In this document: positions 32,645-43,799 of the stretch, one piece after another
Position numbering within the stretch: the first letter of the stretch is position 1
How the letters are laid out: each line of letters starts with the position of its first letter
Assembly: GCA_029891345.1 (NCBI GenBank)
Contig: CM057002.1
Coordinates: forward strand, 62,052,777 to 62,116,776
Direction of reading: 5' to 3'
Length of the DNA stretch: 64,000 bases
DNA from: Dryococelus australis
Lineage: Eukaryota > Arthropoda > Insecta > Phasmatodea > Phasmatidae
The notes under the pieces: generated by a model
The model's database searches: none
Seen by the model: only the letters and a program-made list of their open reading frames with translations
What the model was told of the DNA's origin: nothing
Program-made: the position numbers and the translations under genes

Positions 32645-33310
32645 CAGTTTGACGTGTGTCCAATTAGCTAAGACTGGATCACGGTCGCATGGCTTTGGCT
32701 GCACTTTGGTCGATTGTGTGTACAGATTGGCTTAAGCTTACTTACTGCTGGATATAGTGGTCGGGCACATGGCCTTACGGGTTGGTACACAGTTCTCGAC
32801 TTTATGGGTCATGAGTCCCTTGGATTGGTCTGGCTTGCAACTCGTTTAGTAGCTAGTCGTAGTCGATGACGGGCGGGAGTTGCTAGGGGTTGGTACCTTG
32901 TCGGTTTGCAGGAGAGGGGTAGCGGGATATAGCTGATTACGTCGCTCATCTTCGGCTCGGACGGTAGCAAGGGCACGATGACAACACAGAACTCGCAGTT
33001 CCAGTCCTCAGATGCCCTAAACCAGACATTACTGTTGGAGATGCCTAACCGGTTCTCGGTCTGATTCAGTAATTCTCTTATCACCGGATGGCAGGTCGGG
33101 TGAGTACGCAGCAGTGCTATGGTAAAGTAGCTGGGATAATTTCAGTCAGTGTAAGTGGTGCCAGTGACTGGAGCAAGGCAACCCAATCTCGTTCGGCTCG
33201 TCGTCTAGCTGTAATCGGGGTTAGACCAGCCAGCTGTAAGGCAGCAAAGCGCGCAACTATTTGCTCCTCTCTCCTGGCATCATGCCTCACCTTGAATGGC
33301 ATAGAGTGGT
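32645..33310 (+). repeat. Dispersed repeat family R3, copy 2
   Basis: Matches both outer parts of 27140-27535 (CCAATTAGCTAAGACTGGAT; TTGCTCCTCTCTCCTGGCAT; CCTTGAATGGCATAGAG). The centre (about 32730-33230) is unique in this window and GC-richer. Arg/Ala-rich minus-strand open frames there are not recognised. Confidence 0.6.
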
Positions 33311-34080
33311 GTAATTACGGAGAACCCGAAAAAAGCACCACAGATGCAGGTATCTCTAACTTAGTTTTGCCTGGCAACAGTATTGTTTATCGCATGGTGT
33401 TGATCTAAATAGATTTTGGGTCCCTTCACCCAATATTTCCCACAACTAACGTTTTAAGTTAGTCATTTACTGAAACGTCTAGTAATTGGATATGAAAAAC
33501 GTCCTGCACGCCGTCGTTTACCACTGCTCTGTGACGCAGTGTCTGCCTTCCCAACACGTCTGTCTGACACTGCGGGCCTGCGGCGTGAGAGACTGGCTTA
33601 CACGCCTCCAAGGGGGGAAGTGGTTACCAATAGCAACAAGCGTGGCGACGTAGCGTCCTCTCCCTCTCTCTCACCCATCTTTCTGTCTCTCTCAACCACG
33701 TACCTTCCTTCCTCCCGTCACATGCCAGGAGATGGGAAACTGGTGTCTAGCAAAAATAAAGAAACAAGTGTCTCGGCTGCGTGGCCTAGCCTTCACACAC
33801 CGACCTAGAGCAACTGTGTGTCTGGCGACTTTATATTTTCTATCAAGATTATGCGTTGCTCAAAATAGTTGCTATCATCACTTGATTTCAAAACAAATGG
33901 ATTCACTTGAAAATGTTACGCAAAAAAATTTAACGAGGGAATTATTTGCAAAGATGATTATTTTTGTAATTAAAGGTTGTTTTTCCCCATAAGGTTGGTG
34001 TTTCATTGTATCTGGTGTAAAATTAGCATTATTGTAAGACTTAATATTTATTTAAGGGGTAGCACCTTTGCAAATAAAAT
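33311..34080. other. Non-coding stretch
   Basis: A GC-richer, CT-rich patch lies at 33520-33830, with open frames but no domain. The rest is AT-rich. Confidence 0.4.
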
Positions 34081-34540
34081 TACCACACTTCCGTGTGTAT
34101 AGGCTGCACATTTATACAAGAAAAATGACTACAAAAAGTGGGGTGTGGCTTATATACAAGATTTTGGTATTAAAAAATTTCCCCCCCCCAAAACATATTT
34201 AGAAATTTGTCAGCATACAGAACATTTTAATGTTCACTCACATTCATAAACAAAATAACCATCTTGCATGTGTAAAATGTAAACCTGTAGTTACGTTACC
34301 ATATGTGGAATAGTAATTGCATGACGTATATTTGTAAACATTGCAAAATAATACAAATTTTCTGTCACAAATGATTTGTAGGGGAGAAATTTAGTTGGAA
34401 TTTATACTGTTTGTACAGAATTTTGGCAATATTTACAGGACTACAAAATTTCAATGCAGTCTATACTTGAAATATTAATCATCACAAATTGTTCATATCA
34501 AAAATTTTAAGTTCGGCCTATACACGTCAAAATACGGTAA
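34081..34540. mobile_element. TA-flanked MITE, family M1 full copy
   Basis: Starts TACCACACTTCCGTGTGTAT and then AGGCTGCAC. The right end inverted starts TACCGTATTTTGACGTGTAT and then AGGCCGAAC. Both begin with TA, as for Tc1/mariner-type insertion. Length is 460 bp, non-coding, with a C9 run near 34186. Half copies lie at 45158-45328 (left half) and 51525-51713 (right half). Confidence 0.75.
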
Positions 34541-37061
34541 TTGCCCAAAAGCATATACTTGACCTCCCATTGTCACGAAAAATTGTTTGAACATCGAGCG
34601 ACTTATATTATAATTGTAGTGTTCGTTTCCAATAACTTTTTGTGGGGAAATCGGATGATTTATATTAATTTATTCCAATAGGCACGCGTCTTTTGAATAA
34701 ACCGATAAAATGTAAGTACCTACTTGACATTTTTAGCTGTCCAATAATGGGTAGGTAAGCACCGAGCCGAGTGCAGTGTAACTCACGACAGGGAAAATCA
34801 GAGAATGTAGTTTTGACTGATTAATTTAACGCATGACGTCTTCTTCAAAATGCATGCCATCCTTCTCAGTTGTTATTAATTGCCTTATACTCATCAGTAC
34901 AAATGAACATGTGGCAGATGCAACATAGTTTGGACTGGCCGCCATCTTCAACGAGTTATTTTCATAGCGCTTTGCCTACCTACCACCATTAGTTTAGAAA
35001 CAGGTCACCTTCACCTGTCTAGTGTAGAAAGCTTCCGTTAAACTCTTGATAGGAGGTAGTAAGAACCACCATGTTTATTTCTGGCCCACTTTGAATATTA
35101 TTCCCATAGTATTAGAACCTTACGCAGTAAACATCAGGTCCGTCAAGGGACAGCAGGTGACCGGAAATTTTATTCCGAACCTATTTCCCAAACCTAGCAC
35201 AGGACTGCAGATTAACTTATACGCTGAACACACACTTATACCTTATATGGCCACCCTTTTTATGCATCCCACGTATAGAATGGTAGAGCACCAACACTAC
35301 ATACTCCTACTGGGGGGGGGGGGGGGGGGGGGGGCTATCATTCTAGGATGTGCTCCATCTACCACACTTCTGGTGCCAGAAGAGGTATCTCTTCCTGGAT
35401 CTGGGGGCCTGACTTTCCAGGGTAACTCAGCCATGTATCGTAATCATTGCCACTGTGTAACCTGACTTTCAGTGTCCACTACCCTTCTGGTGCCGGATGC
35501 AGGGATAGGGGAACAGTTCGGCCTGTCTGGGATGGTGCGTGGAAGAACACTTAAGTAGAGATGAACGTCACCTGCTCTCCCTCCGCAGGACTGGTATTAG
35601 AGAGTCTATTCCTCATGTCGTACTCCAGTAGGAGCGGTATTCATAAGAGGGTTAAAAAGGCTGTTACCATCTCTAATTACTAACACGAGCTTAGCTCCGA
35701 CCCCACTCTCCCCGACAACTAAGCCCATGGGAGAATGCTCAAGTAATCAGTCATCTAGAGAGGCCAGCCTACCCAACTCCTGTACCAGAACTATTCACAC
35801 AGCCAGTCAAACTTGAAGGAGATATTCACCTACTCTTGCTAGCCTGCCTAAGGAGAGAAGAAGTTTCATATGGCATAGCGAATATATGGATCCGAGGATA
35901 CCATCTATTTGAAACCACCAGCATCGATGGTGACCTACCCAGATGTACACTAGGTCCAGGGGCAAGCCAGAGCGCATCAACACTCGATACGCAGCAAGTC
36001 CAGCAGCTTCCTCAAGTATCTAGTTGCTCAGGTAAACAAGTGAGAGTAGTTCCAACCAGACGTAAAGTTGTGTTTGCCGTCCCTGACTTTGTGCCCAGCG
36101 GGAAAGCCACACGACCAGTCTCTACACTGTTTCGGCTCCTATTCCGCGCAGCAACTAAAGATGCAAACTCATCCCAGGTGCATGTACCCTTGCACCCACC
36201 AAAACACTTGGGCCGTGACGTACCTCCATTGCTCATAGGACATCACTCGTCAAGCTTGTGCATTAAAGTGAGGACTTGTTTATAAAATAGGAAAATTTGA
36301 CTTCACAAATGACAGAAATAATTACAGAACGCTTACCTTTACATACACAGAAAAAATATAACTGTCCGATTTCCAACGTAATTTAGAATAATTATGGTCC
36401 CAGCCTGCACTTAACCACCACCCCTTGTAAATGGTGCAGACTGCACTTAAATTTGTCTACACAAATGTCCAATAATGCAGAGTGCACTGTATTGAAGAAT
36501 GAGGCATTCATTGACATCTCCACTACTCTGTACAGCACAAACCTTGCTTACTCCATTTACGTGCCTGCCATATGGGTAGGAAGTGCTCTGCTCTCACCTT
36601 CAGCTATCTTCATCAAGCAAGCTCTGGTGTTGGTCATCACGGCCAGAACAGTATCACTTCCTCACCATCCATGCCTGATGGGAAAATAACTGTCTGCTTA
36701 GCAACTAGTCTGGTATTCTCTCCCCATTTCAGTATGCCTCACCAGAGAAGCTGTTGCCTAGCAGCCAGCACACAATCCTTGCATCCTCCTCCTCTTAATC
36801 GGCAGGAGGGACGCAAATAGCCTCCACACCCTATGGAAGGGTAGCAGAAACAATCTGGTTGTCCTCAGCAGCCCCAAAGATGTCATCTTTCACAGCCTTA
36901 AAAGTATAAATATTTAGTGTTTATGTCTAGTGATTGATATCACCCTCCCCAAGAATTTTGTGTGTGGAGGTGTGTGTAACATAGGCCACACCCCTAGTCT
37001 GTGGTTCTGCTGGACTGCCAAAAGAGGACTGCAACTTTCACAAAATGGAATTATTTTTACT
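34541..37061. other. Non-coding stretch with open frames of unknown nature
   Basis: Between 35040 and 36290 composition is more balanced and a 149-codon plus-strand frame (35836-36285) is open, rich in Ser/Pro/Val. No domain, splice context or retroelement motif is convincing. It may be part of an old retroelement. Confidence 0.35.
35312..35334. repeat. G23 homopolymer
   Basis: Twenty-three consecutive G residues in otherwise mixed sequence; a possible sequencing or assembly artefact or a G-quadruplex-forming tract. Confidence 0.95.
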
Positions 37062-37150
37062 AGAGATGGGAAAAGTCCAGTTTTTTTCTATTCCGATTCT
37101 GATACGATTCTTTGGTCAATTCTCCAATCCAATTCAGATTCTCTTGTATA
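37062..37150 (+). repeat. hAT-like terminus
   Basis: TAGAGATGGGAAAAGTCC is followed by repeated GATTC/GATAC motifs, as in subterminal regions of hAT elements. An inverted TAGGGATGGG end at 41808-41902 faces it. Confidence 0.35.
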
Positions 37151-38354
37151 AAATGTATTGTACTCACGTGTGCTGCTTATACATCTAATCTAATACGATT
37201 ACGACTCACCGCCAAGAGTACCTCTTCCATCACTACAAACGTGGGTGACATGTTGCCTACCCTACAGGCAAAGGGAACTTATGAGCGAATCCTCCTCACC
37301 TGGAGGTTATGCAACATGGCGGCTGAGAGCCAACAAGCTGCCCAGACCTCGGGCAAGGCCGTGCGCCTCCAACAAGGCACGAATCAGAATCGCTGACCAG
37401 AATATTCCCACGCCAACCAGGGCAGGACGTCACACCTCCCCCGCACAGGCAGCATACAAGCTCCACTATATAAGTCCGGACGCTGGTGAGCTCAAGTCAT
37501 TCTTTCACATCTCTAGCAACCTCCCACAGCACTAAGTGCTCGAGATCTTTGGAAAATCTTGTTACTTTCAAGTACACCCTAACTATTACTTAGTATGTAC
37601 GTCGCCGACAAGTAAACCCAATGACCAGCGAACACTATCACATATTTACATAACTTTACTTTGTCTCCTCTAGACACCTTTTACTTAGCAGTTTAACTTT
37701 AACTAATTTGTATTTGCCTAGAACCAGCTTTTCCCTTTTTCTTAAATCCAGGTCGCCTACACCTGGAACCACAGTTACCTTCAGCTATCCACGAGTTGGA
37801 AGGAGATAGCACAGGTCACGTGTTCATTGAACCTTCAATAAACACTCATTGTTCTCTGCCTTTCTGATTTTATTTCCAGGGTATTTATTTGTATTAACAG
37901 TTGGAGACAATACGCCATGCACTGCCGACAGGAACAGGGAATTTTGTTAAATTGCGTTAGCCTGACTGTGGATCCCTTTCAGGTATCTGCACGTCAGAAG
38001 ACATACATATTAGACAGCTGCCTGTTTCTCACCAGTCACACATCAGTATTAAGTTGGTGCTCGTGGGGGAGAAACAGCGATGCCACAACCTCTAGAAACA
38101 CCTTCCACTGGAAGGCACGACAGACTCAGGTTGTTTCTCACCATTCGCTTTAAGTCAGTGCATGGTGACAGTGCCTGAAACATTGCAGTTAATCCTAGTG
38201 CGAACGCACAACCGAGGCTTGGTGGCACCCATGGCTCCACGTCCCTCATCAGCCCGCATACTGTGGGGGATCAGCAGGGACTTATCGAGCTTGTACCAGC
38301 AAGTCACTATTGGGTTTCACTGTTAACCTTCTTGTCTAAGTGCATCGCGTAGAC
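37151..38354. other. Non-coding stretch
   Basis: Short open frames only, no recognised domain. A GC-richer part lies at 37230-37470. Confidence 0.4.
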
Positions 38355-39034
38355 CAGGGTTGCCACCAGCCCTGAAGATGAAATCCTGGTTCCTGTATAT
38401 AAAAATCATGTAAAATCATTGGGTCAAATCCTGTAAAATCAAAAAATAGCAAAATTACAGAAAAAAAATTGCTATGAAAGACATTTACATATTTAATGTA
38501 GTAGTTTTGGTTTGGAATGTACAAACCATGTTAATTCTTTTCTCCAATCACACATATACTTTTGGTTATACGACTGTATCGGCGATTATTTTAGTTTCCT
38601 CACTATTGTAATATCAATGGCAAACACAAAACACAGTCGCCAAATTCGGATTGCAAGCGTAAAAACGGAAATTTGTGGCAAAGATGGTTTTCAATAATGA
38701 CCTTGGCCTTTGCATGTGATCATACAGCCAGCAACAGAAAATGTATATAACTGTATACCCGCACCAGTGAATAATTAAGCAAAACATTTTGGACATAACT
38801 ATTGAAGCATTGGCATATGTCCAAAATATTTCGCTAATTATCCACCTCCATTATAAAAATCATTCAAACAAATGCACCAGTAAAACTGACACTCATCGCT
38901 GTGGGAGCTAGCGCCGCCACTTTAAGCAACGTGAAAATAAAAAGAAAAAGGAACAAGTTTTTAAATTTTGTTTTGATTTTTATAGTGTTAAAAATCTGTA
39001 AAAACTGATAAAATCCATTAAAACGGCAGGCCTG
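38355..39034. mobile_element. Putative non-autonomous hAT-type element
   Basis: The left end reads CAGGGTTGCCACC; the right end inverted reads CAGGCCTGCCG. Both are followed by TGTAAAATC / TTTTACAG-type subterminal repeats. Length is 680 bp and non-coding. No convincing 8-bp target duplication is seen, so the ends are provisional. It contains the long hairpin at 38767-38845. Confidence 0.4.
38767..38845. repeat. 79-bp near-perfect hairpin
   Basis: The arm at 38767-38797 (GTGAATAATTAAGCAAAACA then TTTTGGACATA) is complementary to 38816-38845 with about three mismatches, around an 18-nt loop. It has the size of a microRNA precursor but more probably is a small inverted repeat of transposon origin. 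Confidence 0.8.
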
Positions 39035-40064
39035 GAGACTATAGAACTGTTTGCCCTATGCCTCACGAGAGGAGGAGTGGTAGAAAACACACGGAAAGAT
39101 TTCTGACTCACTATGCCCTCAGGCCGCAGATAGCATTACAACGTCCTACGCAGGAGAGGCAGGTGGAACGTGACTGCGCCGCCGAACTTAGACGCCAAGC
39201 AGTCTGTGCGACTACTACGGTTCTGGTAATTGACTTCCCATCACGTATCCCCATACATCTTATGTGTCATCCTGAACGGTACTGAAGTGCACCTAGGCTG
39301 GGAAAACCATCTTTTGGTCTAACAAAGCACACCCGTAGAACTTCAGTTCCAGCATAGACAGAATTTGCCGCATCTAGGCCAAACCTACCTCAACTACAAC
39401 ATTAAGAAGCAGGAGTGAATAAGTACTAACCAAAACCCCTCACCTCACGCAGACTATCTAAACCAAACTACCTCACTTTTGGTCTAGCAGACAAAATCCT
39501 CAACTATCATGCCTAGTCAGCCTAACCGGGCATGTGTCAGTACAGTATTGTTTATGTTGTTTTTAAGCATAGCGTAATATTGAAGCAAGTAGTGATGGTT
39601 CAATTCCCGATACATCTTTTTATAATATAGTTTTTTGAATGTGGGTAAATCAAGTAAAAATTTATAGGTTTACTTTTAATACAAAAACACCCAATTGTGG
39701 AAATTTTCATGAATCATAATTACTATTACAAAAAAAAAAAAAATCAAGTGTCATATTAAATTCTGTTCCGCACATTAAATTATGTCTATTGCAAAATCAT
39801 CCAAATGAAAATATGTACATATACACATTTAAGACAAGTTTGGCCAATTCCAGTATTGAATGGTTTTGTCCAAGAAACCTAATTTTAACCACTGAGTTTG
39901 TATTGTGTAAAATAGCTACAAAATTTAAAACAAAAGTAGGTACATTGAACTAAAATCAAGACAAAAATAATTTGAATGGCAAGTTTGACAAATGCAATTA
40001 TTATATGGCTTGTGATTGCCATAATTTCAGTTCGAAACATTAATTTAGGGCAGCAAATATGGTA
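39035..40064. other. AT-rich non-coding stretch
   Basis: A 75-codon Arg-rich open frame (39058-39285) in a GC-richer patch is not recognised. The remainder is silent. Confidence 0.4.
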
Positions 40065-41669
40065 CAGTAAAACTTGCTAAGACATTCCCACCTAATAGGG
40101 CGAAGATTTAAATTCCCTAAATCTCTTCCATTTACCTCTGTTAGTAAATCCCATTTAAAAGGTTTTTGTTGAAGAAAGATAAACTTCATATAACGTTAAA
40201 AAACTAATGGACACACACACACACACATTAAATTATATAATTTTCAGATATGCATTGTTTGAAAAGACATCACAAATAATTTATAAATGTTTAGAAATAA
40301 CAAAACTTGAACCGCATGCCGCACAGAGAGCAAGGCAGTTTTGACGAAACCTAAACTGCACGCAGCATATTGATTCAGCGTCGCTGTTCTAACTAAACGC
40401 CAGAGCCCCAATATATAACAGCAAACCGTTATCTGATCTAGTACTCTGGCTGTTCACTTTACTTGCAGGCACTAGCGCAAATAATACGTATTTTTTCAGG
40501 CGCAAAATCTGTAGAAAGCTAACAAATGCTGTAGTCTTAAAGGTGTTTCATGTCTTATATTACTATTAATTATTCAACGGACATTTTTCGCAGTTACGCA
40601 CGTATGCATTTAATCCATTTAGACCAGGTGTACACAATTGTGTAAATTATGAATGTGTAGGTAATTTTTGGTCTGTACTGCACACTGCGGAGCTCAATAA
40701 CCAATTATATTATCTTTGGGTAAATGATTCCTAAACCATTTTACGGGTCTAGGTTATAACTGGTTCATATTGTTCACAACGAAATGATCACATCACGAAA
40801 ATGCTTATTGTAAACACAGATGGCAATCCTCAGTTGGAGGGAACTTCAAAACTGCGCAATCGCTGTAATTGTATCATAAATAGACATGCAATGTACATAC
40901 ATGTTAATAAATTGAATGCAAAGACTAACATGTACTTCTCGACTGAAAATAATACTATTCACATGTCAGAAGTGCAGTGTGAGTTACAACGAAGAAGAGC
41001 ATATATTAAAACTTCACCAAGACTCGAAATATAACTAAACCAAAAGTACATATGTTGAGTACAGAATAAGGTTATCCACATTTGTAACACTCACCTCACA
41101 TGCATTTCAACAAAACTTTCCAAATGTCTTCTCGAAATAAGGTACCATCTTCATTTTGAGCAACAGAATATTCATCCATTTTGGAACATTAAAAGGCAAG
41201 TATGTGGTAATGCGAGTTGCAAATGATATGAGAGAAACTCGGAATTTTCAAAACTACGAGCAACAACCACAACATCCAGTTAACAATTCTATTAAAGTGC
41301 TTCTGGCTGCATTAGCCAAAAATGGTGAACGCTGGTTACCCCGGTCACCATTCGTTCACAAGCTGTGAACAAGAGCGCAAAACCACTTCGTTGTTACCAA
41401 TTCAACCGTGAAAATACACCTCTTGTTTATATTGGCAGTTGTTTTAGTAAAAAAAAAATAGGGTTAGGAAGCACATGTTATTTACGCATATAGTGCATTT
41501 AGACCTGTCTTAAGTTTGTGTATACGGCGATAGTTATAGCACAGTGTGTGAAATGCTTAGATTATAAGTAACTTCGGTATAAATTTTTTTGTAGATCCCC
41601 CCCCCCTCCCCCCCCCAAGAAGTTTTTAGCATCCAGTTCTTTGAAAACCATCTTAAGCGAGTTTTACTG
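40065..41669. mobile_element. pogo/Tigger-like element, copy 2
   Basis: Starts TA-CAGTAAAACTTGCTAAGACA and ends with the inverse TCTTAAGCGAGTTTTACTG-TA, both flanked by TA. The same terminal family appears at 29423-29909, including ATTCCCAC just inside the left end. At 1605 bp it is longer than copy 1. A 77-codon frame (40801-41034) and a 70-codon frame (41156-41368) do not resemble transposase. Confidence 0.7.
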
Positions 41670-41807
41670 TAAAAGAATTTTCATATTCTAGACACCTCAA
41701 AAAGGTATATTAATTTGCAGCATCATATTTTGCAGCAGTTAAAACAAAACATCTTTTATAGAAGCATAGGTTATATGATGCACTGTCGACACAAGAAATT
41801 GATAATC

Positions 41808-41902
41808 AATTCCCCAAAATGTTGATTAATCAATTCTGAGTATTACGTAACAATCAATGGTATCGATGGATCGAAGAATCAACTCGACCCATCCCTAATT
41901 TC
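41808..41902 (-). repeat. hAT-like terminus
   Basis: On the minus strand it starts TAGGGATGGGTCGAGTTGAT and continues with ATCGATACCATTGATTGTTA and TTGATTAATC motifs: typical hAT termini with subterminal repeats. It may pair with 37062. Confidence 0.45.
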
Positions 41903-42060
41903 TCCTTTTTTCAGCATTTGAAAATCGTTGTGCAAATATTACGCAATGGCAATAATTATGCAATGAAATACAGTATTTCTAAATAAAGGCACAATATTGG
42001 AAGTTTTCCTTACAAAAACACAGTACAATGCACCCCACCAATTTGTTCAAAACTAATACA

Positions 42061-42066
42061 TTTATT
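42061..42066 (-). terminator. Poly(A) signal of minus-strand gene
   Basis: AATAAA on the minus strand, 32 bp after the TAA that ends the terminal exon. Spacing and composition fit a 3-prime UTR end. Confidence 0.5.
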
Positions 42067-42097
42067 TACAACACAATTTGTGCGATTCCTTCAGTTG

Positions 42098-42161
42098 TTA
42101 CTGTTCAACATGTTGGCCTGTTATCAGTTTAATTGCCTGTTCAATTTTCTCCATCGCAGTT
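42098..42161 (-). CDS. Putative terminal exon of minus-strand host gene
   Basis: A strong acceptor (TGTATGTTTCAG) precedes 20 codons ending in TAA at 42100-42098. The peptide is TAMEKIEQAIKLITGQHVEQ, which looks like an amphipathic helix. A poly(A) signal follows within 35 bp. The exon starts with one base of a split codon, so the upstream exon must end after two bases. I assign it to the same gene as the exons at 55-61 kb only because strand and order agree. It could end a different gene. Confidence 0.45.
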
Positions 42162-42731
42162 CTGAAACATACAATAAAATAACTACATTTTTGTGTGAAA
42201 TAGAGGAAGAAAATATTTAGCATAATACAATCTGATGCTAAAAAATTGTTACCTCCACAGTCAGAAAAAATATATGGTAAATACAATAATAAAATTTGTA
42301 CTAGGTTGCTACACAGACAATACAGGAAAAAATTATATTTTATTTCATATAACAGAATGATTACAAAAAAAAAACAAAATAAGCATATTCACCATCCCCA
42401 ATGTCTGCACTGGACAACAACAGCAAACATCACAGTACCAGTTTTTTTGTATATACACCATGGCACAATCATTCCAATAGCTTTGAAGCTCTAGGCCATT
42501 CCTAGAGGTGCAAAAGAGTGCTGTCATCTGATAAGAACCACTATGTGGTGCGTGAACAATAACCCCTCCCCCCCAAACAACGAACACCACACCACGTGCA
42601 CGGTGCACCATTGATGGCAAGACCGAGACAAATTCGAGCCAACAGCAAAACAGGAGGTTGAACTGGCAGCTGTTTGTTATCGAGTTGCTTCCCCATGACA
42701 CAACTCTGATAAGCAGAAGGTAAAATACTAC

Positions 42732-43030
42732 CTGAAGAGCAAGATGGAACTTTTGGGAGCTCCTGTTGCGGACATACCAGTGGAACGTCAACATGTTCCA
42801 TCGCAGTTAGGTTGAAAAGAAAGTGTTCTCGCACCCCAGCTTGTGCAGCAACTCTTATAAAACTCAAAAGACGAGCTGCTACTTCTTAGCAGTGTCCAAT
42901 CCATGCAAGTTCGAAGAAATCATAGTTGGATTTCATCAGGGCAGAAGGTTCCCTGTTCACCATAGCTCCTAGCAAGTCTTTCAGCCAGGCAGTGTAGTTT
43001 TAACAGATCAAAGGTTACAACCGACATCTC
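42732..43030 (-). pseudogene. Coding-like block, minus strand, with stops
   Basis: It is flanked by a good acceptor (TTTTGTGTCTGTAG, exon from 43030) and a good donor (TTCAG-GTAGTA, exon end 42732). One frame reads NYTAWLKDLLGAMVNREPSA, then NYDFFELAWIGH, a TAA at 42886-42888, then LLSFIRVAAQAGVREHFLF and EHVDVPLVCPQQ. This is strongly protein-like but also has a TAA at 43000-43002. The acceptor-side codons fit a different frame. Either a sequencing error, a frameshifted exon of the minus-strand gene, or a decayed copy of a helical-repeat protein. No family is assigned. Confidence 0.4.
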
Positions 43031-43134
43031 CTACAGACACAAAAGTTAGAAAGCTTGATTCATAGTCAAAGGTCACTGAATCAATCTCTAAGTTTGTATA
43101 CGGCACGTGATCAAATAGGTTGTAAAAACCTTAC

Positions 43135-43300
43135 CACAGCCACCTTCCATGGTCGCTCTTATTGCATTCCTCTTCTAAATATGTTCCTAGAGCCTCCTGA
43201 CTGACTGAAACCCTCAAATAAATGAAGTACAGGACATGTCGAGCAGCTCTTTGCCAAGCATTTAAAGTGCCATCTTTCAGCCACACTCAAGTGAGATGGA
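43135..43300 (-). CDS. Possible exon of minus-strand host gene
   Basis: A minus-strand frame with no stop reads NAWQRAARHVLYFIYLRVSV and then SQEALGTYLEEECNKSDHGR, up to a donor-like CTGTG-GTAAGG at 43135. The composition resembles an alpha-helical protein. The acceptor is unclear; a TGA lies just upstream near 43282. The next coding-like block (43030) is about 100 bp away. Phases do not fit cleanly, so the exon limits are provisional. Confidence 0.35.
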
Positions 43301-43799
43301 TACACTATGATAGTCTTACTACAGCTGCTCTGGCCCAGGGTTGCAAAAACTTCCCCAAAACTAGCTTCCAAACAAATTGTGTTGAGCCTTTCATCAACCC
43401 AGAACCACATGACTGGCCACATGTTCCTACGTATTTTATTAGTTTCTACAGATTCTATATCAAATGGATAAACTGATTAAAAGGCAAAATCACTTATTTT
43501 ATTCAGGACACTTTTTGTCCCTACACTGGAAAATTAACGAAATGTACAAATAAAAACTTAAGATCAATGTGCTACCAAATGTGTTTCATTCAATACTGTA
43601 GAGCAAGCTTTGCATTTTGCTGACACATTGTCTGGTATTTTTTTTGTAAAAATGCAAAATAGACACACTGAATTTCTCACCAGTATCTTTTATATCCATA
43701 TTGGTTCTAACAAACTATCTAAACAAATGGTAGTGAGTAAATAAGACATTAAAAACAAACGTAAAATAAAATAAATTTTAGTACTAAATTAACGTGTCT

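Noticed and set aside
33117-33302. 61-codon Arg/Ala-rich minus-strand frame.
   Set aside because: It overlaps repeat family R3, part of which recurs at 27.5 kb without keeping the frame.
35836-36285. 149-codon plus-strand frame.
   Set aside because: It has no recognisable domain, and the minus strand is also partly open. It may be an old retroelement, but no motif supports this.
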